In this document: positions 19,403 to 27,482 of the stretch, piece by piece
Position numbering within the stretch: the first letter of the stretch is position 1
Layout of the letters: every line of letters starts with the position of its first letter
Origin: an uncultured Clostridia bacterium
Lineage (GTDB): Bacteria; Bacillota; Clostridia; Christensenellales; DTU072
Assembly: GCA_944372665.1 (NCBI GenBank)
Contig: CALVZV010000015.1
Location: 1-32,407, forward strand
Direction of reading: 5' to 3'
Length of the DNA stretch: 32,407 bases
Notes under the pieces: model-generated
The model's database searches: none
Seen by the model: the letters and a program-made list of their open reading frames with translations, nothing else
Told to the model about the DNA's origin: nothing
Position numbers and translations under genes: made by a program

Positions 19403-20707
19403 ATGAAAAAACAAGCGCCTAAACTTATTGCGTTCTTTTTATTGGTAACGCTTGCCGCCCTTATGGCGGTAGCCGCGTGGATACCCGAAAAAACTGCGGG
19501 ATCCATTCTTGCCGGCGAGCAGGACGGCGGCAGCGGCGATATTTTAACGCCGCCGGATACCGACGGCGATCCTTCGCAGGAAACGCCTCCGTACGAGGAG
19601 CCTCCTTCGACGTTCGTTCCCATCCCCCCGGAATCAAGCGAGCATTGCCGCTTTACGCAAAGCCTGTGGGCTGAAGGCGGCGTTGTGCTTAACGGCGTAC
19701 ACAACACTTCCGAAGGCACTTTCGTCGTCATTACGCATTCCGGAAAGGAAGGCGCGCTGAATAACGGCGGCAAAAAGACGGTAACCGTATTGAAAATGGA
19801 AAGCGACGGCACCGTTTCGGCTTTGAAAAATGTTGTGGGCGGCGATACTTACGTTGATTCTCAGCTTACCACCGACGGCATAACGCTTGCAGTGTGCGAC
19901 GGCGAAAATAGCTATATCCACGCGCTTTCTTACGACCTTCGGTACGATAATATTTTAAAGCTTAACCGTTTTGAAAGAGGGGAGATTTTCGCGCTGACAC
20001 AGGGATATCTGCTGTTTACGACGGGTAACGAAAACAATGTGCGCACCGTTAGGGAGGGCTGTATACGCGCAGTAGGCTCTGTAATGTCGGGAGAAATAAT
20101 TGCCGTGTACGATTTCGATTCGCATTATATGCTGGTCATAGGCGGTATCATGGGATATTCAGTCGTTAAAATCAACACTTCGCTGGAAGTTATTTCGATA
20201 GTGACGGTATCCGGCAAACAAATACTTACCGTTTCGCCTTATACCGATAACGGCAAACAGAAGTTTTTAGCGGTAGAAAAAAATGCCGACGGCGTGGAAA
20301 TAGTCAAGTACGACGTTTCTTTCGATAACAAAGAGGATCGTGTTTCCATGGGACTGGCGGAACAAGCCGAAGCTTTTATCAACGGCGAAAGCACAATGCT
20401 GCTGCTGCACGCTTCGACTCCGCGTCTTTATATCATCGGCAACGACAATTTCGATTTAAAGCTTTCCCAATCGGAAACCATGCGCGGCGTGACCGCGATA
20501 CATGACTGCGTGACTTACAAAAACGGATACTGGTGTCTGTTTTCCAAAAGCGACAATTTGGAGCTGATGAAGATCGAAAACGACGGCGTGATCGACACCA
20601 GGTATCTGGCGGTCACTTCCTCGACGGCGCACCTTACAACGGACGCGTCAAACAACGCCGTGGTGTTTTACAGTGCCGACGACAGCCTGAAAATCATCGG
20701 CGTGTGA
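19403..20707 (+). CDS. Membrane-anchored or secreted protein of unknown function
   Basis: 434 residues that I do not recognise. Residues 1-6 are basic and 8-27 form one hydrophobic segment (LIAFFLLVTLAALMAVAAWI) without a lipobox cysteine, so it is a signal anchor or an uncleaved signal peptide. A proline- and acid-rich linker follows at about 40-80. The rest is dense in short beta-strand-like stretches such as ILTVSPYTDNGKQKFLAVEK and DNLELMKIENDGVIDTRY, which suggests a beta-propeller-like outer domain. AAAGGAG (19391-19397) lies 5-6 bases upstream of the ATG. TATAAT at 19377-19382 suggests a promoter, though no good -35 is visible. Its 3' end overlaps the opposing murG by 14 bases. Confidence 0.75.
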   Translation: MKKQAPKLIAFFLLVTLAALMAVAAWIPEKTAGSILAGEQDGGSGDILTPPDTDGDPSQETPPYEEPPSTFVPIPPESSEHCRFTQSLWAEGGVVLNGVHNTSEGTFVVITHSGKEGALNNGGKKTVTVLKMESDGTVSALKNVVGGDTYVDSQLTTDGITLAVCDGENSYIHALSYDLRYDNILKLNRFERGEIFALTQGYLLFTTGNENNVRTVREGCIRAVGSVMSGEIIAVYDFDSHYMLVIGGIMGYSVVKINTSLEVISIVTVSGKQILTVSPYTDNGKQKFLAVEKNADGVEIVKYDVSFDNKEDRVSMGLAEQAEAFINGESTMLLLHASTPRLYIIGNDNFDLKLSQSETMRGVTAIHDCVTYKNGYWCLFSKSDNLELMKIENDGVIDTRYLAVTSSTAHLTTDASNNAVVFYSADDSLKIIGV

Positions 20708-21728
20708 CCGATTCGGATACCGCTGCCGCGATGATATCCGCGATTTTATCCGCGACGCCCTCGTTTACGGGGGCGTTCAATATTTTGTCGTTCTCTTTTG
20801 CCACGGCGCGTATAAGTTCGGTCGCGCTTAAATCTTCCTCGCGTATCAGCGTACACATTCCGCGCTTATAATAGCTTTCGGCATTTTCTACCTGGTCGCC
20901 GCGGCTGGAACGGCTCTTCGGCAGGGGAATGACTATTATCCGTTTTCCGAGTGCGTACGCTTCCGCCAGACTGTTGGCGCCTCCGCGTATGACTACGGTG
21001 TGAGCGGCTGCGTAAAGGTCGGCTATATCGTCGGCGTAGGGTATGGCGGTATAACCTTTTCTGCGCGGCGGCTCCGGCGCGTTCCTGCCGGTAACGTGCA
21101 CTATTTCTCCCAGGTTGGTCAGCCCCTTTACCGCCTCGTAAACGCAGGAATTTATTTTGGCGGAGCCTTGGCTGCCTCCGAACACCAATACCGTATTCGC
21201 GTTACCCAAACCGTATTTTTTGCGTGCCCGTTCAGCCGAACCTGAAAACAGTTCTTCTCTTATCGGATTGCCCGTGCAGACGCCTGAGGCGGTTTCGGGG
21301 AACGAGGTCAGAGTCTTTACCGCAAAGCGCGACACCAGCTTGTTTGCCAGTCCCATCGAGAAATCCGATTCGTGGTTTATTACGGGGATGCCGAGCTTTT
21401 TGGCGGCAAGGCACGCAGGTATACACGCGTACCCGCCCTTGGCGAAAACTGCCGCCGTCATGTGGGAGGCGAGTATTTCCGCAGCCTGTTTGCGGGCACG
21501 GAGCAGCACGGATGGAATCTTCAGGTTTTTCGGCGAAAACCCCCTTATGAATTTGACGGAATCGGTTTCGAAATATTTTATTTTGTAGTGTTCGGCGATC
21601 TCTTTTTCCATACCGCCGGCGCCTATGAAAATTATGCCGAAACCGCGTTTCCTCAGCGATTGTCCCACGGCGACCGCCGGCATTACGTGACCCGCGGTTC
21701 CGCCGCCGGTGAGCGCGATTATACGCAT
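20694..21728 (-). CDS. murG: UDP-N-acetylglucosamine--lipid I N-acetylglucosaminyltransferase MurG
   Basis: Adds GlcNAc to lipid I to make lipid II, the peptidoglycan precursor, at the inner face of the membrane. 344 residues. The N-terminal glycine loop GGGTAGHVMPA (8-18), GGYACIPACLAAKKLGIPVINHE and GGSQGSAKIN are all typical. The C-terminal UDP-GlcNAc site reads IRGGANSLAEA and GDQVENA instead of the usual SRxGAxTxxEx and HQxxNA, a divergent version. It stands alone, away from any mur-fts cluster. It is convergent with the 19403 gene and divergent from the hydrolase at 21852. The SD is a weak GGGGG upstream of the ATG. Confidence 0.93.
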   Translation of the reverse strand: MRIIALTGGGTAGHVMPAVAVGQSLRKRGFGIIFIGAGGMEKEIAEHYKIKYFETDSVKFIRGFSPKNLKIPSVLLRARKQAAEILASHMTAAVFAKGGYACIPACLAAKKLGIPVINHESDFSMGLANKLVSRFAVKTLTSFPETASGVCTGNPIREELFSGSAERARKKYGLGNANTVLVFGGSQGSAKINSCVYEAVKGLTNLGEIVHVTGRNAPEPPRRKGYTAIPYADDIADLYAAAHTVVIRGGANSLAEAYALGKRIIVIPLPKSRSSRGDQVENAESYYKRGMCTLIREEDLSATELIRAVAKENDKILNAPVNEGVADKIADIIAAAVSESVTRR

Positions 21729-21763
21729 TGCGAAAACCCCCGTACAATTATTTTGTTTAGTAG

Positions 21764-21792
21764 TTGAATTATATTCAAAAGAGTGTTAATAT
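21764..21792 (+). promoter_or_regulatory. Promoter with dyad between murG and the hydrolase gene
   Basis: TTGAAT at 21764-21769 and TAATAT at 21787-21792 are 17 bases apart and point towards the hydrolase gene. The -35 box lies in a perfect dyad, TTGAAT-TAT-ATTCAA (21764-21778), which could be an operator. The same dyad holds TATAAT on the minus strand (21773-21768), a possible murG -10 box with a poor -35. One factor at this site could affect both genes. Confidence 0.4.
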
Positions 21793-21851
21793 ATACTATG
21801 CCGGAACGGCGGAGGATGTCTCCCGGCAAATAAAATTCGGAGAATCTGGAT

Positions 21852-22757
21852 ATGAAACACGTAGAATTGAGGACGTTCGACGGCAAGATCAACACCGTCT
21901 CGGTGTGGGACGAAACGACCGACGCCATAGGAAGCGTCGTTATCGTACACGGTATGGCGGAGCACGCCGACCGTTACGACGATTTTGCACGCAGTCTCAA
22001 CCGCGAAGGATACGTCGTTTTGGCGGACAATCACAGAGGGCACAAATTCAATCCCGACGGCGAACGCGGCATAGTGGCTCCCGATTCTTTCGAAAATTCC
22101 GTGCGCGACATAAAAACCGTAGTCGATTACGCCAAGGAAACCTATAAGACGGAAGTGCTGCTCCTGGGGCATTCCTACGGCAGCTTCCTTTCGCAGAGGT
22201 ATCTTGAGCTTTACGCGGACACGATAAAGGGCTGCATCCTTTCCGGAACAGCGTACATGAAGGGCGTTTTAGTCGGACTGGGCAAGGCGATAGCGGGCAT
22301 ACAGCGTTTCTTTGTCGGCGGAGAAAAGACGGGCAAACTTATCGACAAAATGAGCTTCGGCGCGTACAATAAACCGTTCGAATCGCAGGGACAGCGCTTT
22401 GCGTGGCTGTCGCGCGACCGCGAAAAAGTCGCCGAGTACGAAGCCGACGAATACTGCGGATATCCGCTCAGCATCGATTATTACTATTACTTCTTCCGCA
22501 GCGTTCAAAACATGTATTCCGACGCGGTAAAATCAATACCCGCGGATCTGCCGATCCTTATCGCTATTGGCTCGGACGACCCCGTTTCGAACAAGGGCGT
22601 GCTTGCCGAAAAGCTGTATAAATTTTATTTGCAGAACGGGCTGAACGCCGAACTGAAAGTGTACCCCGGCGCGCGGCACGAGATACTGAACGAGACAAAC
22701 CGCGCCGAGGTTTACGCCGACATGACGGCGTTTATCGACAAAGCTTTCCGTAAATAG
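21852..22757 (+). CDS. Alpha/beta hydrolase, monoacylglycerol lipase/lysophospholipase-like
   Basis: 301 residues of the serine aminopeptidase S33 / Hydrolase_4 type. The oxyanion-hole HGMAEHADRY starts at residue 33. The nucleophile S108 is in GHSYGS (106-111). The acid is probably D242 or D243 in GSDDPVS, and the base H276 in GARHEILNE. No signal peptide is visible, so it should be cytoplasmic. The closest known activities are hydrolysis of monoacylglycerols or lysophospholipids, but the substrate cannot be read from sequence. GGAGA lies upstream of the ATG. The lipoprotein gene at 22764 starts six bases after its stop, which suggests co-transcription. Confidence 0.88.
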   Translation: MKHVELRTFDGKINTVSVWDETTDAIGSVVIVHGMAEHADRYDDFARSLNREGYVVLADNHRGHKFNPDGERGIVAPDSFENSVRDIKTVVDYAKETYKTEVLLLGHSYGSFLSQRYLELYADTIKGCILSGTAYMKGVLVGLGKAIAGIQRFFVGGEKTGKLIDKMSFGAYNKPFESQGQRFAWLSRDREKVAEYEADEYCGYPLSIDYYYYFFRSVQNMYSDAVKSIPADLPILIAIGSDDPVSNKGVLAEKLYKFYLQNGLNAELKVYPGARHEILNETNRAEVYADMTAFIDKAFRK

Positions 22758-22763
22758 GGCATT

Positions 22764-24476
22764 ATGAAAAAGTGGTTCCGTTTTAAAAGTATTCCGGTTT
22801 TGGCGCTGATAGCTGTGGTCGCATTGACCGCGGCGGTCCTCAGCGCGTGCAAAAAGAACGAACCGACCAACGCAGGCGCTTTTACCGAAAGCGTTTCGTC
22901 TGCTGCGGATTTCGAAAAGATGCGAGAGCGTCTCGGTTCTTTCTATGATCAAGGTGTTTTCGAATTGACCGAGAATATCGTTTTAGACGGTAACTGGACG
23001 CCCGTAGGCACATCGGTGACCGACTCGTTCAGGGGCACTCTGGACGGCAAAGGACATACCGTATCTTATAACATCGTTATACCGGCTCCCGAAAAAACCG
23101 ATCTTTCCGCAGTCGGTCAAAGCGCCGTTTACGGGCTTTTCGGATATCTTGCCGGCGCTACCGTAAAGAACCTTAATATCGAAGTGCATATAGAGGTTCC
23201 CGTCGAAACCAACATCGCTTACGTGGGCGGTCTTGCCGGATTCGTTTACGGCGATACCGTGATAGAAAACGTCAGCGTGAGCGGATACGTCAAGACTTCG
23301 CTCGGCAATATCCTGAACGAAGAGACCTTCGATCTGTTCGGCTCCGGACTCAGCGCCAGCGTGGGAGGGCTGTTCGGATACGCCATCGGCGACGTTACCA
23401 TCAGAAACGTCGTTTCTTCCGCCGACGTTAATGTCGGCGCGTATTCCAGTTTCGGTGAGGTGGCGACCCTCGGCACGGTCCAGGCAGGCGGTATCGGCGG
23501 TACGCTGCGCACCGAGAATATTTCGGGTCTGACCGCAGAAAAACTCGAAAGCGTTTCCCACGTCAGCGCCGAAAACGTGAGCTGCTCCGGCAGTGTGGAG
23601 GCGTGGGGCGCGATCCTTAACGCAGGCGGTTTGTTCGGACTTACGCACAGAACGCTTGCCGAAGACGTACGCTTCACGGGTGACGTCAAGGCGTATTTCG
23701 TTACCAGAATGAATCTGGGCGGCATTGTCGGCACTTTGGACACAGGAGATTTTTCCTCGGTCGTTCTGGGCTCGGAAACCGCCGGTTCCTCCGTGACCGC
23801 AGCCAAGGCTTTCGCATATGGCGAGGCTACAGCCAGTATAGGAGGTATAGCGGGCTACGTTTCCAACAAGTCCGTGCTGCATAACGCTTTGGCATATACA
23901 GATATGCGCGTCAGCATCACTCAGCCGAAGGATATCAGACACTATCTTGGCGGCATAGCCGGGCAGGTATACTTTTCTGACATTTCCGACGCGGCGGTGT
24001 CAGGGACCTATGTCAACGATGCTTTCACCGAGGACTTTTCTCATTCCCAGGCGGCAGGGTATCTTGCCGATTATTACGCTTATACGGGCGGTATAGTGGG
24101 CAGACTGTACGGATATTCTTCTCTGACGGCGGCAACCTCCATAATAAGCGGAGTGTATCAGGCGATAGTTGGCGAAGCGCTGGGCGGTTTCGAAGTGGCT
24201 ATTCCGGACGGCGGCAAGAGCATTACCGAATGGCTAGAGGCAAACGGATATCCGTTGGATACGTCGTACAGGCTGATTTCGGACGAAGGCGACGAGGAAG
24301 ACACGTACCTTATCACCCACGTATATAACCTTTCGGACGTACTGTATCTTTATGCCGAGGTCGACAGCCGCACGGATTCCGACCGGTCGGCGGTATCAAA
24401 CGGCAAGGGTGCATTGTCGGACGAAACGACGCTGAGCGAACGGCTTAACGCCGTCGCGGCGGCTATTAACGCATAA
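22764..24476 (+). CDS. GLUG-repeat lipoprotein
   Basis: 570 residues. A basic start, a hydrophobic stretch (10-26) and the lipobox LSAC with C29 indicate a lipoprotein anchored on the outer face of the membrane. After a short linker come GLUG-type repeats, recognisable by GGLAGFVYGDTVIENVSVSG, GGLFGYAIGDVTIRN, GGLFGL, GGIVGTLD, GGIAGYVSNKS, GGIAGQVYFSD and GGIVGRLYGYS, between about residues 150 and 450. Such repeats occur in surface proteins and adhesins with beta-helix folds. The front part (ENIVLDGNWTPVGT, FRGTLDGKGHTVSY) is the usual lead-in to this fold. I see no catalytic domain. Probable roles are adhesion or cell-wall interaction. Probably co-transcribed with the hydrolase. Confidence 0.85.
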   Translation: MKKWFRFKSIPVLALIAVVALTAAVLSACKKNEPTNAGAFTESVSSAADFEKMRERLGSFYDQGVFELTENIVLDGNWTPVGTSVTDSFRGTLDGKGHTVSYNIVIPAPEKTDLSAVGQSAVYGLFGYLAGATVKNLNIEVHIEVPVETNIAYVGGLAGFVYGDTVIENVSVSGYVKTSLGNILNEETFDLFGSGLSASVGGLFGYAIGDVTIRNVVSSADVNVGAYSSFGEVATLGTVQAGGIGGTLRTENISGLTAEKLESVSHVSAENVSCSGSVEAWGAILNAGGLFGLTHRTLAEDVRFTGDVKAYFVTRMNLGGIVGTLDTGDFSSVVLGSETAGSSVTAAKAFAYGEATASIGGIAGYVSNKSVLHNALAYTDMRVSITQPKDIRHYLGGIAGQVYFSDISDAAVSGTYVNDAFTEDFSHSQAAGYLADYYAYTGGIVGRLYGYSSLTAATSIISGVYQAIVGEALGGFEVAIPDGGKSITEWLEANGYPLDTSYRLISDEGDEEDTYLITHVYNLSDVLYLYAEVDSRTDSDRSAVSNGKGALSDETTLSERLNAVAAAINA

Positions 24477-24509
24477 GATCGAATTCAACTCACAAGAGGT
24501 AAATATATT

Positions 24510-26441
24510 ATGATCATCAGTCTCAGAGGCGATAAAAAAGAGTTCCCCGCGGGAGTGACTCCCGCAGAAATTGCCCGCTCGGTTTCCGAGGGGCTTTTCC
24601 GCAACGCATTGGTAGCGCGTGTAAACGGTAAGGTCACGGAGATGAACGCTCCCGTCACCGCCGACGCCGAGGTCGAATTTCTGGATTTTTCGACCGAGGA
24701 GGGCAGACGCGCTTACCGTCACAGCACCGCCCACGTTCTGGCGCAGGCTGTCAAGAGGATCTATCCCACCGCGCGCGTTGCGATAGGACCCGCCATCGAA
24801 AACGGGTTCTACTACGACTTCGATTTTATGACGCCTATAAACATGGAGGCATTGTCCGCCATCGAAGCGGAAATGAAAAAGATCATCAAAGAGAATATCC
24901 CGATCGTACGCGAGGAGGTCAGCCGCAAATACGCCCTTAAGTTTTTCGGCGAACAGGAAGAAAGCTATAAAGTCGAGCTTATAAACGACCTTCCCGACGA
25001 CGCGGTTATCAGCCTTTACCGTCAGGGTGACTTTGTCGATCTGTGCGCAGGTCCGCATATACCTTCCACGGGCTATATTAAGGCGTTCAAGCTCACATCC
25101 ATAGCCGGCGCTTACTGGCGCGGAGACGAAAACAACAAGGTGCTGACCAGGATCTACGGCACGTCATTCAACAAAAAAGCCGATCTCGAGGAGTACCTAA
25201 AGGCTTTGGAAGAAGCCAAGCTGCGCGATCATAACAAACTCGGCAGGGAGCTGGGAATATTCATGACCGACGAGAACATCGGTCAGGGCTTGCCGCTTTT
25301 AATGCCCAAGGGCGCGAAACTGTATCAGATCCTGACCAGGTTCGTCGAGGACGAGGAGGAACGCCGCGGCTACGTCCGCACCAAAACCCCGTATATGGCA
25401 AAGAGCGCGCTGTATAAGATTTCAGGGCACTGGGATCATTACCGCGACGGGATGTTCGTTATCGACAACGAGAACGAAAACGAAGTCATGGCGTTAAGAC
25501 CTATGACCTGTCCTTTCCAATATACCATATATAATAACGGAATGAAGTCGTACAGGGATCTGCCCATACGCTACGGCGAGACCTCGACTCTGTTCAGAAA
25601 GGAAGCCAGCGGCGAAATGCACGGGCTTATCCGAGTCAGACAATTCACCATTTCCGAAGGACACATCATCTGTATGCCTTCGCAGCTGGAAAAGGAATTC
25701 AAGGACGCGCTGGAGCTGGCAAGATTCATGCTTAAAGCGTTCGGACTGGACGGGGACGTCACGTACCGCTTCTCGAAATGGGATCCTAAAGACACCGATA
25801 AGTATATAAACGATCCCGAAAAGTGGGAGAAAGCCGAAGCCGAAATGGAAAAGATACTTAACCATATCGGACTGAAATATACCGTAGGTATAGGCGAAGC
25901 GGCGTTCTACGGACCGAAACTCGATATTCAGATCAAGAACGTGTACGGCAAAGAGGATACCCTGATAACCCTCCAGGTCGATATGTTCCTTGCCGAGAAT
26001 TTCGACATGACCTACGTCGACGAAAACGGCGTCAAAGTGCGTCCGTATATCATCCACCGTACTTCCATGGGCTGCTACGAAAGGACGATAGCGTTGCTTA
26101 TCGAAAAATACAAAGGCGCCTTCCCCGTATGGATGGCTCCCGAACAGGTCAGGGTAATGAGTCTGACGGAACGCACTCAGGACGCGGTGAAAGAGATCGT
26201 GGACAAGCTGCGTTATGCCGGCATCCGCGCCGAAGCCGACGTCAGAAACGAAAAGATAGGCTATAAGATCCGTATGGGTCAGCTTGACAAAATACCTTAT
26301 ATGCTCATAATAGGCGACAAAGAAGCAGAATCCGGACTGGTGGCTGTCAGGAGCCGTTCCGAAGGCGACCTGGGACAGATGACGTTGGAGGAGTTTACGG
26401 AGCGCGTCGTCGGGGAAACGAAGTCGCTTTCGCTTAAATAA
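24510..26441 (+). CDS. thrS: Threonyl-tRNA synthetase
   Basis: Charges tRNA-Thr. 643 residues with the full set of domains: TGS (about 1-60), editing domain with HxxxH (H71, H75) and CxxxH (C179, H183), class II catalytic core, and anticodon-binding domain (about 540-640). The catalytic zinc ligands are C334 in RPMTCP, H385 in ISEGH and H516 in IIHRTSMG. Motif 2 reads FRKEASGEMHGLIRVRQFTISEGH, a subfamily variant of the usual RHEPSGxxHGLxRVRxFxQDDAH. AGAGGT precedes the ATG. There is no T-box leader in the 33-base gap upstream, so it is probably transcribed from further up. Confidence 0.97.
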   Translation: MIISLRGDKKEFPAGVTPAEIARSVSEGLFRNALVARVNGKVTEMNAPVTADAEVEFLDFSTEEGRRAYRHSTAHVLAQAVKRIYPTARVAIGPAIENGFYYDFDFMTPINMEALSAIEAEMKKIIKENIPIVREEVSRKYALKFFGEQEESYKVELINDLPDDAVISLYRQGDFVDLCAGPHIPSTGYIKAFKLTSIAGAYWRGDENNKVLTRIYGTSFNKKADLEEYLKALEEAKLRDHNKLGRELGIFMTDENIGQGLPLLMPKGAKLYQILTRFVEDEEERRGYVRTKTPYMAKSALYKISGHWDHYRDGMFVIDNENENEVMALRPMTCPFQYTIYNNGMKSYRDLPIRYGETSTLFRKEASGEMHGLIRVRQFTISEGHIICMPSQLEKEFKDALELARFMLKAFGLDGDVTYRFSKWDPKDTDKYINDPEKWEKAEAEMEKILNHIGLKYTVGIGEAAFYGPKLDIQIKNVYGKEDTLITLQVDMFLAENFDMTYVDENGVKVRPYIIHRTSMGCYERTIALLIEKYKGAFPVWMAPEQVRVMSLTERTQDAVKEIVDKLRYAGIRAEADVRNEKIGYKIRMGQLDKIPYMLIIGDKEAESGLVAVRSRSEGDLGQMTLEEFTERVVGETKSLSLK

Positions 26442-26448
26442 GATCCGG

Positions 26449-26476
26449 GCGCCCGCGCTTAAGCAAGTGCGGGCGC
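26449..26476 (+). terminator. Strong hairpin after thrS, probable transcription stop
   Basis: GCGCCCGCGCTT (26449-26460) pairs with AAGTGCGGGCGC (26465-26476) around the loop AAGC, a 12-bp stem with one G-U pair. It starts seven bases after the thrS stop. No T-run follows directly; a run of seven T begins about 25 bases later, so it is not a textbook intrinsic terminator. Confidence 0.5.
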
Positions 26477-26515
26477 AGCCGTATGCGGAAAAATAAAAAT
26501 ATTTTTTTAAAGTGT

Positions 26516-26544
26516 TTGACACCTGTTCCGTATTCGGATATAAT
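26516..26544 (+). promoter_or_regulatory. Consensus SigmaA promoter of infC-rpmI-rplT
   Basis: TTGACA (26516-26521) and TATAAT (26539-26544) are both perfect consensus and 17 bases apart, the optimum. Transcription should start near 26551, giving a leader of about 177 bases before infC. It is the strongest promoter I see in the window. Confidence 0.93.
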
Positions 26545-26550
26545 ATGTTT

Positions 26551-26682
26551 CAAAGAAGATGACGCATCTCACCGCAAGCGTTGGTAAAGCGGTTCCGAAC
26601 AATCTATAATCCGTGTGCCTGCTTATGTACGGTATACGGCTTGTGGCGAGATGTGTTTCCTTAGCGAAACACATTTTCTTTT
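26551..26682 (+). promoter_or_regulatory. L20-type attenuator leader of the infC operon
   Basis: The untranslated leader can form two exclusive structures. GACGCATCTC (26561-26570) can pair with GAGATGTGTT (26648-26657) in a long-range 10-bp helix with two G-U pairs. That helix uses bases 26652-26657, which are also the 5' arm of the terminator stem at 26652-26673. In Bacillus subtilis the same operon is repressed by ribosomal protein L20 (rplT product) through premature termination in the leader. The layout here fits that L20_leader type of control. No open frame in the leader looks real. Confidence 0.75.
26652..26682 (+). terminator. Intrinsic terminator (attenuator) inside the infC leader
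   Basis: TGTGTTTC (26652-26659) pairs perfectly with GAAACACA (26666-26673) around CTTAGC. The tract TTTTCTTTT (26674-26682) follows. It ends 45 bases before the infC start codon, so it must be bypassed for the operon to be expressed. Confidence 0.85.
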
Positions 26683-26727
26683 ATAACGGATATCCGCCCG
26701 CGGGCGAAAAACAAGGAGGACAGATAT

Positions 26728-27243
26728 ATTTTCAAGGAACTTCTAACAAACTCTCAAATCAGAGTTCCCGAAGTAAGACTTATCGATTCGGAAGGTAACA
26801 TGATAGGTATCGTTCCGATAGCGGAGGCGCAAAGGAGAGCCGACGACGGCAATATGGATCTGGTGCTGTTTTCACCCACTGCAAAGCCCCCCGTCTGCAA
26901 AATCCTGAATTACAGCAAATACCGTTACGATCAGATCCGCAAAGACAAGGAGGACCGTAAAAAGTCCAGCGTCATCAAGGTTAAAGAGGTCCAGCTTTCC
27001 CAGACAATAGACATCGGCGACATAAAGATAAAAGCCAAGCGTACGGTCGAATTTCTGGAGGAAGGCTGCAAGGTCAAGGTCGTCATCAGAATGCGCGGCA
27101 GACAGAAGGCGCATCCGGAAATTTCGATGGACGTGATGAAGCGTTTCTACGAAATGGTTTCGGAAGTCGCGGTAAAGGAAAAGGAACCCGTACAGGAAGG
27201 CGCCGCCGTGATAATAATGATGCTCGCCCCGCAAAAGAAATAA
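26728..27243 (+). CDS. infC: Translation initiation factor IF-3, AUU start
   Basis: IF-3 binds the 30S subunit, checks the start codon and initiator tRNA, and prevents premature 50S joining. The start is ATT at 26728: SD AAGGAGG (26713-26719) lies eight bases upstream. Translation from it gives the full IF-3 N-terminus (FKELLTNSQIRVPEVRLID), and total length is 171 residues, normal for the family. The first in-frame ATG at 26800 would remove 24 residues of the conserved N-domain and has no proper SD. Other hallmarks are AKPPVCKILNYSKYRYDQ (about 49-66) and the C-domain VVIRMRGRQKAHPE. AUU-started infC is known in E. coli, where IF-3 represses its own mRNA by rejecting the rare codon. Confidence 0.95.
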   Translation: MFKELLTNSQIRVPEVRLIDSEGNMIGIVPIAEAQRRADDGNMDLVLFSPTAKPPVCKILNYSKYRYDQIRKDKEDRKKSSVIKVKEVQLSQTIDIGDIKIKAKRTVEFLEEGCKVKVVIRMRGRQKAHPEISMDVMKRFYEMVSEVAVKEKEPVQEGAAVIIMMLAPQKK

Positions 27244-27268
27244 TAATTCCGATAAAAGGAGAAAGAAT

Positions 27269-27469
27269 ATGCCCAAACAAAAAACGCACAGCGCATCCAA
27301 AAAGCGCTTCAGATTTACAGCCGGCGGGCTGCTGAAAAGAAACAAGCAGAACAAGAACCACATTCTTAACAAAAAGACCCGTAAGCGTAAGAGAAATCTT
27401 CGTCAGGGCGCATATATAGACAGCGCTCAGTCCAAGACCATCGCCAATATGATCTACGGTCAGAAGTAG
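27269..27469 (+). CDS. rpmI: 50S ribosomal protein L35
   Basis: 66 residues, strongly basic, starting MPKQKTHSASKKRFRFTAGG, the L35 signature. The conserved HILNKKTRKRKRNLR block is in the middle. AAAGGAG lies upstream of the ATG. It is the second gene of the infC operon, 25 bases after infC and 13 bases before rplT. Confidence 0.97.
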   Translation: MPKQKTHSASKKRFRFTAGGLLKRNKQNKNHILNKKTRKRKRNLRQGAYIDSAQSKTIANMIYGQK

Positions 27470-27482
27470 GAGGTAGCTAACA

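Noticed and set aside
22998..24476. GLUG repeats as a DNA repeat array or mobile element
   Set aside because: The similarity is at protein level only. The DNA of the repeats is divergent and there are no flanking direct or inverted repeats.
24477..24509. T-box riboswitch before thrS
   Set aside because: The gap is 33 bases and contains only the ribosome-binding site. No specifier loop, T-box sequence or terminator fits.
25494..26522. 342-codon antisense open frame opposite thrS
   Set aside because: It mirrors the codon structure of thrS, which has intact motifs. The translation shows no family features. Similar long antisense frames lie opposite pcrA (1129-2073), fakA (16437-17300), recG (18188-18985) and coding parts of pfkA (30611-31660).
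26613..26798. 61-codon open frame in the infC leader
   Set aside because: It runs through the terminator stem, has no SD or recognisable similarity, and lies in a different frame from infC. The RNA structure explains this stretch better.
26800..26802. ATG as the infC start
   Set aside because: It deletes conserved N-terminal residues and has no good SD, whereas ATT at 26728 has an ideal one and gives normal length.
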